A stretch of 64,000 nt of DNA from Sinohyriopsis cumingii (taxonomy: Eukaryota > Mollusca > Bivalvia > Unionida > Unionidae). The notes beneath the pieces are model-generated. The model did no database searches, had not been told where the DNA came from, and saw only the letters and a program-made list of their open reading frames with translations. Every line of letters starts with the position of its first letter. Position 1 is the first letter of the stretch. The position numbers and the translations under genes are program-made. The stretch lies in contig CM068835.1 of assembly GCA_028554795.2 (NCBI GenBank), forward strand, positions 30,506,311 through 30,570,310, in the 5' to 3' direction. Positions 1 to 10,775 of this stretch are shown one piece after another.

Positions 1-1318
1 ATACATTGACAGTAATAGACCATAGAGGTATTGTATACATTGACAGTAATAGACCATAGAATGCTAACATAAGTACTATATACATTGACAGTAATAGACC
101 ATAGAGACCTAGGATAAGTATTTTATACAATGACAGTAATAGGCCATAGAGTAATAGGATAAGTATGATATACACTGACAGTAATAGACCATATAGTACT
201 AGCATTAGTATTATATACATTGACAGTAATGGACCATAGAGTACTAGCACAAGTATTGTATACATTGACGGTAATGGACCATAGAGTACTAGCATAAGTG
301 TTATATACATTGACAGTAATAGACCTTAGAGCACTAGCACAAATATTGTATACATTGACAGTAATAGACCATAGAGTGCTAGCATAAGTACTATATACAT
401 TGACAGTAATAAACGTTAGAGTACTAGTGTAAGCATTTGATACATTGACAGTTACAGAACATAGTGTGTTAGCATACATATTATATACATTGACAGTAAT
501 AGAGCATAGAGTACTAGCATAAGTATTATATACATTGACAGTTACGGAACATAGAGTACTAGCATAAATATTATATGTATTGACAGTATTACATCATAGA
601 GAAATAGTGTAAGCATTTTATACATTGATGGTTACAGAACATAGAGTACTAGCATAAGCATTTATGCATTGACAGTTATAGAACATAGAGTATTAGCATA
701 AGCATTTTATACATTGACAGTTACAGAACATAGAGTACTAGCATTAAGTACTATATACAGTGACAATAATAGACCATAGAGTACAAGCATAAGTACTACA
801 TACATTGTCAGTAATAGACCATTGAGTACTAGTGTAAGCATTTTATACATTGACAGTTACATAACACAGAGTACTTGCATAAATATTATATGTATTGACA
901 GTAATAGGTCATAGTGTACTAGCATAAGTACTGTATACATTGACAGTAATAAATCATAGAATACTAGTGTAAGCATTTTATACATTGACAGTTAAAGAAC
1001 ATAGAGTACTAGCATAAATATTATATACATTGACAGTTATAGAAAATAAAGTGCTAGGATAAATAGTATATACATTGACAGTTATAGAACATAGAGTACT
1101 TGCATAAATATTATATTATTGACAGTAATAGGTCATAGTGTACTAGCATAAATACTGTATACATTGACAGTAATAAACCATAGATTACTAGTGAAAGCAT
1201 TTTATGCATTGACAGCTACAGAACATAGAGTACTAGCATAAGTATGAAATACATTGTCATTATAGAGTACTGGTATAAAGATTATACATTGGCAGTCATA
1301 GACCATAGAGTACAAGCG
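1..1318. repeat. 45-bp minisatellite array
   Basis: About 29 degenerate copies of a 45-bp unit built on tacattgacagtaatagacc followed by atagagtactagcataagta. The period is clear from successive tacattgaca starts (for example 305 and 350). It runs off the left edge of the window. Because 45 is a multiple of 3, it produces a long spurious open frame on the - strand. No function is visible; it lies upstream of the first recognised cortactin exon. Confidence 0.95.
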
Positions 1319-1322
1319 TAAG

Positions 1323-1440
1323 TTGTTTTGGGGTTTAATGCCATTTCTCAGTGTAAGGTAGGCTACACAGTTTGCCAGTTTAAATGGTAAAGGAAGAACC
1401 CAGGAAAACCCAAGTAAGAACCATCAACCCAAAGCAACTT
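1323..1440 (-). repeat. SINE family B, 5'-truncated copy
   Basis: The stretch ttttggggtttaatgccatt, then ggtaaaggaagaacccagg and accatcaaccca, matches the tail half of the SINE copies at 39,321, 44,717, 10,206 and 46,367. The tRNA-like head is absent, so this is a truncated, reverse-oriented copy abutting the 45-bp array. Confidence 0.7.
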
Positions 1441-2300
1441 TTAGAAAATTGCTTAATAGAAACAACAACCAAAACAGAAAGCATTATGGCATAAAGCTCT
1501 TGCAAGTTCACACAAATTAGGTCAAACTCTCAGCTAGTATGACTGTCATTAATAAAAATAGAAAAACCCTAAAACTACATCTTTTAAATTAGTGACAGAA
1601 AATAATCGTGTATATATAAAGGTCTTAAGATTTAAACAAAGACCATTGATCTGCTGTTAAATAAGACTGTTGTTTCTAAAATATAAAAAAAACTTGAAAC
1701 AGACTTTCAAAAACTGACTAACAGAATTTTACCAAATTTGGCCATTATCATCCTGGAATAAAGGCCTTTAGGTTAGTATAAACAATACAGAGCTGCCATA
1801 AAATTTGCCAACTTCACTGTAAAAAAAGACAAAATTTCTAAAAATCAGTTAAACAGAATCTGACCATATTAGACTAGAAACACTTTTGTATGAAGTCCTT
1901 TCACAAATGATGCTGATCTGGCATCCAATATGGCTGCTGTTACTAACAAATATAAAGCTTTTAAATGTCAGAAGTATGTTGCTATTAAACTCAGAATTCT
2001 TTGCCAGCTGTCCTTGCATTTTAGATAAATGTCAGCCAGGTGTGTGGTCTAAGGCCCACTTGGGCCTGTTGTCTTTGTATAACATGCATCCCACTGCGTA
2101 AGCATAGACCCAGATTTGCCATCACAAAAATGCATTTGCAGATAAGGATTAATGCTGTTAGTTTGAAATCATAAGTGGAGCAAACAGTGTATTCCTTGAT
2201 TTCCCATTGCATTATGCAATGGCCAGTCTTGGTGTACACTGTTTTGCAGTTGTTTGCAAGCTTATAAGGGAGCAGATATAGTGGTGGATTGAATCAGAGC
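1441..2300. other. AT-rich non-coding stretch, nothing recognised
   Basis: No splice-bounded coding exon, cortactin-like peptide or clear repeat unit was found. The short open frames here overlap each other on opposite strands and look like chance. Confidence 0.5.
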
Positions 2301-2309
2301 CCACTGTCA

Positions 2310-2490
2310 GACATCTCATTTTCATGCCAGAGCAGCAGAACTCAGTGGTTAATATACTGTACTCACTGCCAGAAGGATATTAGTTCAATTTCTACCATTA
2401 AATTAGCCCAGGTTGGCTACTGTGGCATGTCCTTATGCAAGGCACTTTACACAATTTGCCATGGATGATAAAACCTTGATGTGTTATAGT
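2310..2490 (+). repeat. possible tRNA-derived SINE remnant
   Basis: A head resembling tRNA boxes (actcagtggttaatatactg, then ttagttcaatttctacc) is followed by ccttatgcaaggcactttac, a tail style common in invertebrate tRNA-SINEs. Similar decayed pieces occur near 6,995 (-), 15,365 (+) and 51,535 (-). The family is not identified. Confidence 0.4.
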
Positions 2491-2671
2491 ACCTTATAAT
2501 TAAAAAAAAACAAACAAAACATTTTCAGGTTGGCTAAAATAACATCTTTTATTGTAATGAAAATCAGTCTGCTAATACCAACATCAATATAGTGACCACA
2601 ACAAAACTTAAAATATGTACTTGCTTTGGTCAAATTGTGTCCATACATTAGGATTAAATCCAAATCATAGC

Positions 2672-2692
2672 TTAAAGGAGACCAGAAACCAA
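2672..2692 (+). repeat. left TTAA and terminal inverted repeat of Kolobok-like element
   Basis: TTAA at 2672-2675 followed by AGGAGACCAGAAACCAA. It pairs with the inverted right end, with two mismatches over 17 bp. Confidence 0.75.
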
Positions 2693-2857
2693 TGGAATTA
2701 TTGAATAATAATAAAGGTACTATAGCTGTAAACCTTATTCTGAAATATCATCTGCGACCGTAATGCCAATATTAAAATATTGGCCTATCTTCTAGGAGCT
2801 GAATTTCCGTGACCTCGTATGCAAAATTTCCGCGCCTATTCGGTTACTTTCGGGATG

Positions 2858-2865
2858 TGACGTCA
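2858..2865. promoter_or_regulatory. CRE palindrome TGACGTCA upstream of THAP remnant
   Basis: A perfect palindromic TGACGTCA lies about 50 bp before the decayed THAP start, in a locally CpG-containing stretch. It could be the remnant of the transposon's own promoter. A single 8-mer match is weak evidence. Confidence 0.3.
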
Positions 2866-2913
2866 TAGTAGCGACTCCAGCAGCCCAAGTGGGAGTTGCC
2901 AGAGTAAAAGACA

Positions 2914-3245
2914 ATACCGTTTTGCATTGCTTACGGGTGTAATAAAACATTAAGAAAAGCCAGTGGACAACATTTTTTTTCTTTTCCGAAAGATAAAGGC
3001 ATAATGAAAGAATGGATACGTTATTACAAACGAGTCGATTTCAAAGCAACACCATACAGCCCTATGTACTCGTTACATTTCTGAAAGAACTGTTACGAGA
3101 GGGATTCTGAAAAAATGGCAGCTCAAGGATACACAAATGCTAGGCCTAGACAAAAAGTTGGCGCTGTTCCAGACATAACGTTGAATATTTTAAATCCTGG
3201 GGAAAGTGCTGAACGTGCGAGTTACGAAAATAGGCAGAAGACCGA
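2914..3245 (+). pseudogene. THAP-domain exon remnant (Kolobok-type transposase)
   Basis: One frame reads as a THAP zinc finger: a C-x4-C pair (CIAYGC, 2923-2940), then FFSFPKDKG, KEWIRYYKR and the end motif MYSLHF. THAP fingers normally use C-x2-H at that last site; here the Cys codon reads TAC (Tyr, 3067-3069). The expected initiator reads ATA (2914-2916, in the typical M-P-x-C context), and a TGA stop follows the HF motif at 3082-3084. Beyond it the same frame continues into GAVPDITL, resembling the AVPTIF box of THAP proteins, and ends near a good donor (GTAAGT at 3246). Three independent lesions mark a dead exon. A host THAP gene is possible but less likely given the enclosing TIRs. Confidence 0.72.
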
Positions 3246-4542
3246 GTAAGTGACCACAAAATGCAACAATCACTTCACAGATCTTTTATCTACACCAGCA
3301 GTGCTAAAAATAAATCGGATAGCCCGACACCCTGGGCCCCTCTGGTTTTAGTTCCGGCCCATCCTGTATTCAAAATGAGGTGCCCGTCAGGCTTGTCGAA
3401 ACAAAAATTGTTTGCCTGAGGAAACTTTGATCGTGCTGGTGAAATTAGTAAATGTATTTTCAAGGTGTTGACATACATGCCTTAACACGGCACAATCTAA
3501 ATCAAATCACTACTGTCCAAGGTGAAATTTAGATTTGATTTTAATCAAATGGAGGCTTTGCCAAAAATAATATTCTAAACCTGTCGTGTTTCGAGAAAAC
3601 ACAATTTTCAGTAATCTTATAAAAATTACAAATTTAAAAAAAAAATCATTGTATACATCTAGTATGTATAAACGGTAATCTGTAATGATTGGAACTGATA
3701 TAAAACTATTCCTTGGGCAGTTTAAATAACAGCGATTAAAAGAAAAGAGGTCAAAGTTTCACATTAAATGGCTGACCATAGAAACGGGGAGGGGGGACTA
3801 TTGACCCAACCCCTTGCCCCAATGTGCGAGCGCCGGTGGAACGTACCTTTTCTCCATGTGATACGCCTTATTATTCCCCCAGGACAAGCCCATTTTGTAT
3901 ATTCTGGTCAGCTTTGGCTAAATTGCAAAATAGCTAAAGTTTTGATTTAAGTACGCAAACAATAAAGCCGATGTGACTAATGAACATACTCCATCCTTGC
4001 ATTGATCTTGTGAAAAGGACTGCCCTTCGGACATACTTCAAAGAAACCCTGTTCGACCGTGTGTGTGTGTGTGTGTAAGCACCAGCAATTGATTGCCAAA
4101 ATAAACGATGCCTATTTTGTTGTTACGTACGATGCCATGGACTTCAGGTTTAAGTCTTAATGCATGTAACACTGTTTGCTGAACAAAATATTTATTCAGA
4201 ATTAGTTCTTTAGGGCCGCATATACTGCATCAATCATGGTAATTAAAGTTTACATATACGGTCGAGGGAATGTCAGGTGTTAACTGGCCAAGTTTCTTCG
4301 GCGGAAATGGAGATGCGATTTTGTTTGCATAGAAAATTTCACAGTGATCATTCATTTAAGCTAATTGGTGACAATTGTATTTTTTTAATTTTGTTATACT
4401 ATAGTACTGTTGTAGTTGTTTAAAAACATCTGAAATTTACTTGAATAATGTGTAATTTTCACGTTCTATTTACTGAAGAAGTAAAAAAAGAAGAAAAAAA
4501 CTGTTGTGTGATATTAATTATTTCGTCCAGTGCCGGATTTAG

Positions 4543-4632
4543 ACGTGTGTGTGTGTGATTTGAATTTTTAACGTAGCTTTAACAATTTTTCAGTCATACC
4601 ACTACGATGTCTGCAGTGTGGCAGCTTAGACT
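4543..4632 (-). repeat. SINE family A, 5'-truncated fragment
   Basis: gtgtgtgtgatttgaatttt, then taacgtagctttaacaat and gatgtctgcagtgtg, match the reverse complement of the 3' body of the SINE at 52,317-52,634. Only about 90 bp remain. It sits inside the Kolobok-like element, so it arrived after that insertion. Confidence 0.75.
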
Positions 4633-5226
4633 GTGGATTGCATACGTTATATCTATTTATAAACGGTTTGGGGTTGGTTTTTTCTTATGACAAATGAAAA
4701 TTGACAGACATAATGTAATTATCGGGACTTCGCTGCGAAAAATTTAGAGATATTACGAGATCGGGATGTAGATGAGGAAATACCCCCAAAATCAGGAGGT
4801 TTTTCTCCCGGCTTGAGAGTTGACAGGTATGAACTGTCCGGGCTTGTGGAATTTCAGTCAGGGCTTGAGTTTATTTAAGTCACCAGCCAGGGGCCTGTGC
4901 CTAAAAAAATTGTTTTAACACTGACCAGTACAGTACATAAACTATTATATCAGACTGCAGATTCAAGTTTTGAATGTGCAACCCAAATGTGGTCTCCTTC
5001 CGTCTGCCTCGCTCGCCAATGTTTATGTTTGTATTCGAGGACTGGCTAGTATTGCGTCAAGGTACCACGTGATCTGTCGTCTCATTAAAACTCGGAAAAA
5101 CTCGGCAATTTACGGAATCGTGGTATCTTCCATGCAATAAAATCACTACCCGCTTACGATATTTAATTTATAAACATGTCAGTCGAATTAAAATCTGTAG
5201 AGAATTACATACGTAGAAGGAAAATT

Positions 5227-5247
5227 TTGATTTCTAGTCTCCTTTAA
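5227..5247 (-). repeat. right terminal inverted repeat and TTAA of Kolobok-like element
   Basis: TTGATTTCTAGTCTCCT followed by TTAA at 5244-5247, the inverted partner of 2672-2692. Confidence 0.75.
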
Positions 5248-6990
5248 CCTTATTTATTTGAACCTTTTTCAAATACAAGTTCATCTGAATATATTTAGTT
5301 CCTCTTGCTGACTGGTTAGGTAAAACCTAAACGTGTTTTGAAAAACTGACAATTTGAAATAAATTCATGTCTTCCAGGGATTTTAGATAATCAAGGCTGA
5401 ACTTGATATGTAAAGGAGGTATTTGGTATTAAATTGTTTTTACATTAATTAAATAGTATGCTATATAACACAAGCTGTTTGTGATGAGTGGTATACTGCA
5501 TTATTGTTATGCATATCTGTATTTTGTGTTTCATTTTTAATTCATGATTGTAGATTATGGGGGTTATTTTAGTAAACACTTTATTTAGTTTCATGATAAT
5601 GGGTTACACTTTTAGTTTGGGTAATCATGTTAATGTGGCCATTTGACCCTGGAAGGTGCAGAAGTGATCTTGTGTACCAATTTGATGGGATTTGAGCCAG
5701 GTCACCTGATTTCTGATTGGTTTGCTGTTAAAGAACCTACATTGGAAAGTTCTAGAAATAAATTTCTGACCCTCATTCTTGTTCTGAAATTGTGTCCTAG
5801 ATTTTTTGTTATACAACATAGTGAGTAATAGTTAATTATTCCTATCTTGACCTCTTTAGTGAAGTCAGTCATTTAGTTGTGTTCAGTCATTATTTGAGAG
5901 AATTTATTTATTTCAATTATTCATTGGAATTAAAAAGTGCTCGTAGACTTAGGACTAAATATCTATTTTGGAATTGCTATGAATTCATTTAAAGACATTC
6001 TTGATTATATCATTTTTGTACATCAAGACTCTTGAGACATTATCACATTGGAGGATACTGGCACATCAGAACATTCAAAATTTGAGTTCATTCAGAAAAC
6101 CATTGGAACTCATTGAATTCTGTCTACTCTTGGACTTGGGGTGGGACATTTAGGACTACTTGGGATTTCATTCGTGATAAATATTTTGAATTTTTCACTT
6201 TGAATTCCTGGAAGTATATTGTTTGTTGAATTTTACAAACCTGATGGTTTTTGCTTAGTTTTATACCATAAAGTTGTAATAGTTATTCAGTGATTTTGAT
6301 TATTTCATGTCAGATGAATATGAGTTTACATAATTGGCCATACAACTTGGATATCCTGATAATCATGACTTGTCTATTCTGTCAGACAAGTTGCAATAAT
6401 GTGCAGTTTAGATTTGACTTTTAGTATATGTCATTATGGCACAGAAATGTGATTTAACATACATAAATGATGCGTTTGCACAAATATTGTTGTTTATATG
6501 TTGAGGTTAGATTAAACAGAATGTTTGATTAAGTTATAGATAAGTCAGCTAATTGATAGTGATGTTTATCAAGGTATGATGTGTTTTAAACTTTGTTTTA
6601 AGCCAGCTCAGTAATCGGTTGGTTTGTCACAGTAGTGGGACACTTGTGCCAGAAAACTTCATAGTACATTTGATTCTTCCCAGTTTATTAGCGCATTGAA
6701 ATCCATTCTTACATTTCCTGTGTGGAATTTATATTGGTTTTGTGAAGAATATGAAGACATGAGGTGATGTGAGCTGTTGCCTACTCATGAGACCATGCAT
6801 ACAAAAATTACACAGCTTTTATTAGCATTAGCATGTTTAGATGTGTGATTAATTTACATGGTAACAGAGAAATAAACTTAAAGAAGCTTAATTACAGACT
6901 ATAAGTGATATATTTTTATGACTGAAATTGTGTACTGAGCAACAAGTGTTCTGAGTTCAAGAGTTGTAACACTTTTATGATTTGGTTTGG
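5248..6990. other. AT-rich non-coding stretch, nothing recognised
   Basis: I looked for the missing N-terminal cortactin exons (acidic start, helical region, a GFGGKFGV repeat) and found no match. Several ORFs of 60-80 codons overlap on both strands and are probably chance. Confidence 0.45.
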
Positions 6991-6994
6991 TTTG

Positions 6995-7152
6995 GTGCTT
7001 CACAGCACAGCAACACAAATAGGTCATATTAGTGCTGAGGCAACTGGAGTAAAATGCTTGTAGCTGACTCAGGCTGGTCCAGCTAGAAGATTTGATCTGA
7101 CACTCTATTGGTTGTGAATCTGGTATGCTAACCACTGAGCCACCAAGACTCC
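6995..7152 (-). repeat. possible tRNA-derived SINE remnant, reverse
   Basis: The end reads ggtatgctaaccactgagcc acc, like an inverted tRNA A-box, preceded by gatttgatctgacactc in the B-box position. Highly decayed; the family is uncertain. Confidence 0.4.
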
Positions 7153-7354
7153 CTCAGAAGGAAGGACAGGAAATGAAACTTTAAGCTGGAGAATTTATGC
7201 AGTAAATATTAGCCATTTATTTATACAAACATGATATACAGCTGACAAATTTAAACAATAAATATTAGGCTTTTGTTTTTTTACAGATTTGATATTACAC
7301 TGGCAGATTTGAGCACTTTATATTGTCCATTCGTTTAAACAACAAAAATGCAAA

Positions 7355-7576
7355 ATTAACAGGTATGGTTATTGTAAAAACATTAAGCACATTGTGTTAT
7401 ACGTATAGTTATTGTAAATATATTATTAGGCACATTGCATTATAGGCATACTTATTGTAAATATATTAAGCTCATTAGATTACATGTATAGTTATTGTAA
7501 AAATCATTATTAAGCACATTAGATTACAGGTATAGTTATTGTAAATACATTATTGAGCACATTACATTACAGTAAA
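7355..7576. repeat. ~45-bp tandem repeat, five copies
   Basis: Imperfect copies of aggtatagttattgtaaata followed by cattattaagcacattagat. The spacing varies from about 43 to 46 bp. Confidence 0.8.
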
Positions 7577-7663
7577 ACAATAACTAATAATTAAGAGTAC
7601 ATTAGTAATTAAAAATGTTACCTTGCAGATTCTAGCTTAGACATTAGACAAATGATGAGTTAT

Positions 7664-8000
7664 GAGTATGAAAGATGTAACAAGTAAAAATAACTAGCCA
7701 TGATTAATCACTTTTTAGAAGTCATGTCCTGGAGTCATGTCCTTGACAAATACTTAGGAAACAAAATTGTACAGACCTGCTTGACTTTAAAGATGTGACA
7801 TAACTCAGTGTTATTGCTCTGTGATGTTGTAGAGTGTTTCACCATAGAGTGGCAAACAATTTCTATGATATAATGTTCTCATGCAAATGAAGGTGAGTTT
7901 TGTGTGATAAATAAGTTGTGTGTGTTGTGTTGTGTGATAAATTAATTGTTCACGTATTTTATAACAGGTTGCTATCAGCATTGGTGGGGATTGTTGTCCC
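7664..8000 (+). repeat. left copy of a 1.1-kb local tandem duplication
   Basis: gagtatgaaagatgtaacaa, ctagccatgattaatcactt and ataacaggttgctatcagca recur at 8755-9070 with an offset of about 1,080-1,090 bp. The duplicated block includes this unique segment and the following 31-bp array. Confidence 0.9.
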
Positions 8001-8046
8001 TGCTCTTTAGCATTCATTTGGAGGAAATTGTTACCTTACATGTACA

Positions 8047-8757
8047 GACCCTTTGTCTGTTTTCCCCACTGTATAGCATTGGTAGGGATTGTGATACCCA
8101 CTCATGAGCATTGTGTGGGATTGTGATACCCACTCTGTAGCATTGATGGGGATTGTGATACTCTTTCCATGACATTGGTTGGGATTGTGATACTCACTCT
8201 ATAGCATTTGGTGGGATTGTGATACCCACTCTGTAGTTTTAGGTGGGATTGTGATACTCATTCTGTAACATTGGTTGGGATTGTGATACTGTATAGCATT
8301 TTGTGGGATTGCGATACCCACTCTGTAGCATTGATGGGGATTGTGATACTCTTTCCATGACATTGGTTGGGATTGTGATACTCACTCTGTAGCATTTGGT
8401 GGGATTGTGATACCCACTCTGTAGTTTTAGGTGGGATTGTGATACTCATTCTGTAACATTGGTTGGGATTGTGATACTCACTGTATAGCATTTTGTGGGA
8501 TTGCGATACCCACTCTGTGGCATCATGTGGGATTGTGATACCCACTCTGTAGTATTGGGTGGGATTGTGATACTCACTCTGTAGCATTGGGTGGGATTGT
8601 GATACCCACTCTGTAGCATCATGTGGGATTGTGATACTCATTCTGTAGCATCAGGTGGGATTGTGATACTTGCTCTGTAGCATTCGGTGGGATTGTGATA
8701 CCTACTCAGTAGCATTGTGTGGGATTGTGATACCCACTCTGTAGCATTGGGTGGGAG
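8047..8757. repeat. 31-bp minisatellite, first array
   Basis: Roughly 22 copies of gtagcattgggtgggattgt followed by gatacccactct (period 31). An internal higher-order duplication is visible (about 8130-8290 repeated at 8320-8480). The - strand frame reads YHNPTQCYR/ITIPHDATEW only because three units make 31 codons. Confidence 0.95.
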
Positions 8758-9070
8758 TATGAAAGATGTGACAAGTAAAAAAAACTAGCCATGATTAATC
8801 ACTTTTTAGAAGTCATGTCCTTGACAAGTACTTAGGAAACCAAATTGTACAGCCCTGCTTAACTTTAAAGATGTGACATAACTCAGTGTTATTGCTGTGT
8901 GATGTTGCAGAGTGTTACACCATAGAGTGACAAATGATTTATATGGTATAATGTTCTGATGCAAATGAAGGTGAGTTTTGTGTGATAAATAAGTTGTGTG
9001 TGTTGTGTTGTGTGATAATTAATTGTTCACGTATTTTATAACAGGTTGCTATCAGCATTGGTGGGGATTG
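8755..9070 (+). repeat. right copy of the 1.1-kb local tandem duplication
   Basis: Homologous to 7664-8000 with small indels and substitutions. It separates the two 31-bp arrays. Confidence 0.9.
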
Positions 9071-9528
9071 TGATACTCTTTCCATCACATTGGGTGGGAT
9101 TGTGATACCCACTTTGTAGCATCAGGTGGGATTGTGATATTCGCTCTGTAACATTGGGTGGGATTGTGATACTCACTCAATAGCATTTGGTGGGATTGTG
9201 ATACCCACTTTGTAGCATCAGGTGGGATTGTGATACCCACTCTGTAGCATCAGGTGGGATTGTGATACCTACTCTGTAGCATTGGGTGGGATTGTGATAC
9301 CCACTCTGTAGCATTGTGTGAGATTGTGATGCCCACTCTGTAGCATCATGTGGGATTGTGATACCCAGTCTGTAGCATTGGGTGGGATTGTGATACCCAC
9401 TCTTTAGCATCAGGTGGGATTGTGATGCCTACTCTGTAACATTGGGTGGGATTGTGATACCCACTCTCTAGCATCAGGTGGGATTGTGATACCCACTCTG
9501 TAGCATCAGGTGGGATTGTGATACCCTT
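9056..9528. repeat. 31-bp minisatellite, second array
   Basis: About 15 copies of the same 31-bp unit as 8047-8757, more homogeneous than the first array (gtagcatcaggtgggattgt dominates). It was created by the local duplication and then diverged or re-homogenised. Confidence 0.95.
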
Positions 9529-9529
9529 T

Positions 9530-10200
9530 GTCTGTTCATTCATCTAACCATCTGAATCACACTCTTTCTCCACTTGAGTGGAAATACAGCTAACTTGGTA
9601 AGTTAGTTGCTGAGTTGGAAATGTTTCTACAAAATGGATTTGATATGTTTGACATTTGGACTCATTCCTCTTGGGTCCCTGAAAGAGAGTTAAAGGTCAG
9701 TCTGTTTTTGCTAAAGTTTTAAATATGCAATCATATATAAAATAATATTGGTTATGAAGCATGGTTTTGGTATAGAGGAATATGCTATTAAAAGCATGAA
9801 ATTGACTATGAAAGCCATCAATGTAGTTATACCACTGTCAATTTTTTTAAAATGTCTTTATATTGATAAGTTTAAATTTGCATTTGTTTACTCTTTACCG
9901 ATTAGGAAAAAAAATATATACAGTCGTGTATGTGAGACTGCAACATTTACACATCTAAATGGCTTAGTTTGCTTTACTGCTTGTCACTCTTGACAAAATT
10001 GGTGTGAATAAACATGCATGTTGTACATTTGCATGTCTGGGCAATACCTCTGATTGTATTATCAATATTTTTCATTTTGCATATACATGTAACAGTACTA
10101 AATAAAATCTAAGGATGTTGTAACTAAATTATTGGCTGTTTTCAACAAAGACATATCTTGCAAACTAAATCATAAAAAGAGCTCGATGACATAAAGCAAA
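9530..10200. other. non-coding stretch, nothing recognised
   Basis: AT-rich, with one 81-codon open frame (9748-9993) of biased composition, no splice context and no recognisable domain. Treated as non-coding. Confidence 0.45.
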
Positions 10201-10205
10201 TAAGG

Positions 10206-10432
10206 GTGTCCTGGCTGGCCAAGTGGTCTGAAGTGCTGACCTTTAGCAATCACTGCCATCTAACCTCTGTCCATGTGGGTTCAAGTCTTGGGATTGGCCA
10301 ATGTGGGTATGTGAGAAAACTTGCCAGTACTTTCCAGTGGGTTGGTGGTTCTTACTCCACCAGTTATACTGTCCAACATGTATAGCCTATCTTGCACTGA
10401 GAAATGGCATTAACCACAAAACAACAACAATG
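10206..10432 (+). repeat. SINE family B copy
   Basis: A tRNA-like head (ctggctggccaagtggtctg with B-box-like gggttcaagtcttgg) is followed by tatgtgagaaaacttgcc, tggtggttcttactccacca and an A-rich aacaacaacaa end. Matches the copies at 46,367 (+), 39,321 (-) and 44,717 (-). Confidence 0.85.
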
Positions 10433-10720
10433 TTCAGCGAGGAATATAATCGCAGTTGAAAAAGGTACACTATTGCCCATTGTAAATGTCTTACACATAA
10501 ATAGTTGTAAGCCTAACATGCAGATTGGGTGAGAAAGTTGAGTTCTGAAACTGTTCAATTAAATGACATCATTTTGGTTAATTTATACCAACTACATGTT
10601 TAAAACTTTTGGTAAATATTGCAGCCATAACAGTAGGATGCTGTCAGAAATTGGTAAGAATGTTGAAGCATATACATATGTGGAAAAACCTTCTATTATT
10701 ATTGTGTATTCCATTTACAG

Positions 10721-10775
10721 TCAGCAGTGGGTTTTGATTACCAAGGGAAAACAGAGAAACATGCATCACAGAAAG
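10721..10775 (+). CDS. CTTN: cortactin exon a: end of first visible actin-binding repeat
   Basis: After ccatttacag, the exon reads [18 protein letters not shown] plus one base, then GTATGT. This is the second half of a cortactin repeat and is close to the vertebrate sequence at this place. It starts in phase 0 and ends in phase 1, so the first half of the repeat must be on an upstream exon ending after the aspartate/lysine position; I could not find that exon in the window. Confidence 0.93.

Larger units (their letters stand above)
2676..5243. mobile_element. Kolobok/T2-like DNA transposon, degenerate (TTAA-flanked)
   Basis: Seen: the left end AGGAGACCAGAAACCAA and the reverse complement of the right end AGGAGACTAGAAATCAA match at 15 of 17 positions, and both are flanked by TTAA (2672-2675 and 5244-5247). 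The interior is 2,568 bp, richer in CpG than its surroundings, and carries a broken THAP exon. Known: Kolobok-type transposons duplicate TTAA, encode THAP-domain proteins, and related T2 elements have ends of the type TTAAAGGRR. Inferred: this is a non-autonomous or decayed Kolobok-like copy, since no complete transposase frame is present. piggyBac also uses TTAA, but these ends and the THAP exon fit Kolobok better. A SINE fragment (4543-4632) and a short TG run lie inside. Confidence 0.72.

Noticed and set aside
123-479. 118-codon - strand open frame with periodic sequence
   Set aside because: It is the 45-bp minisatellite read in frame (15-codon period); no start context or domain.
2676-5243. 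piggyBac transposon, because of TTAA flanks
   Set aside because: No piggyBac-type CCC ends or DDD transposase seen; the THAP exon and AGGAGAC ends fit Kolobok better.
8258-9543. Several - strand frames rich in YHNPTQCYR / ITIPHDATEW
   Set aside because: Products of the 31-bp array (three units = 31 codons), not a repeat protein gene.
10678-10720. atgtggaaa as the cortactin start (vertebrate protein begins MWK)
   Set aside because: It lies in the pyrimidine-rich intron end before exon a and continues into unrelated residues.
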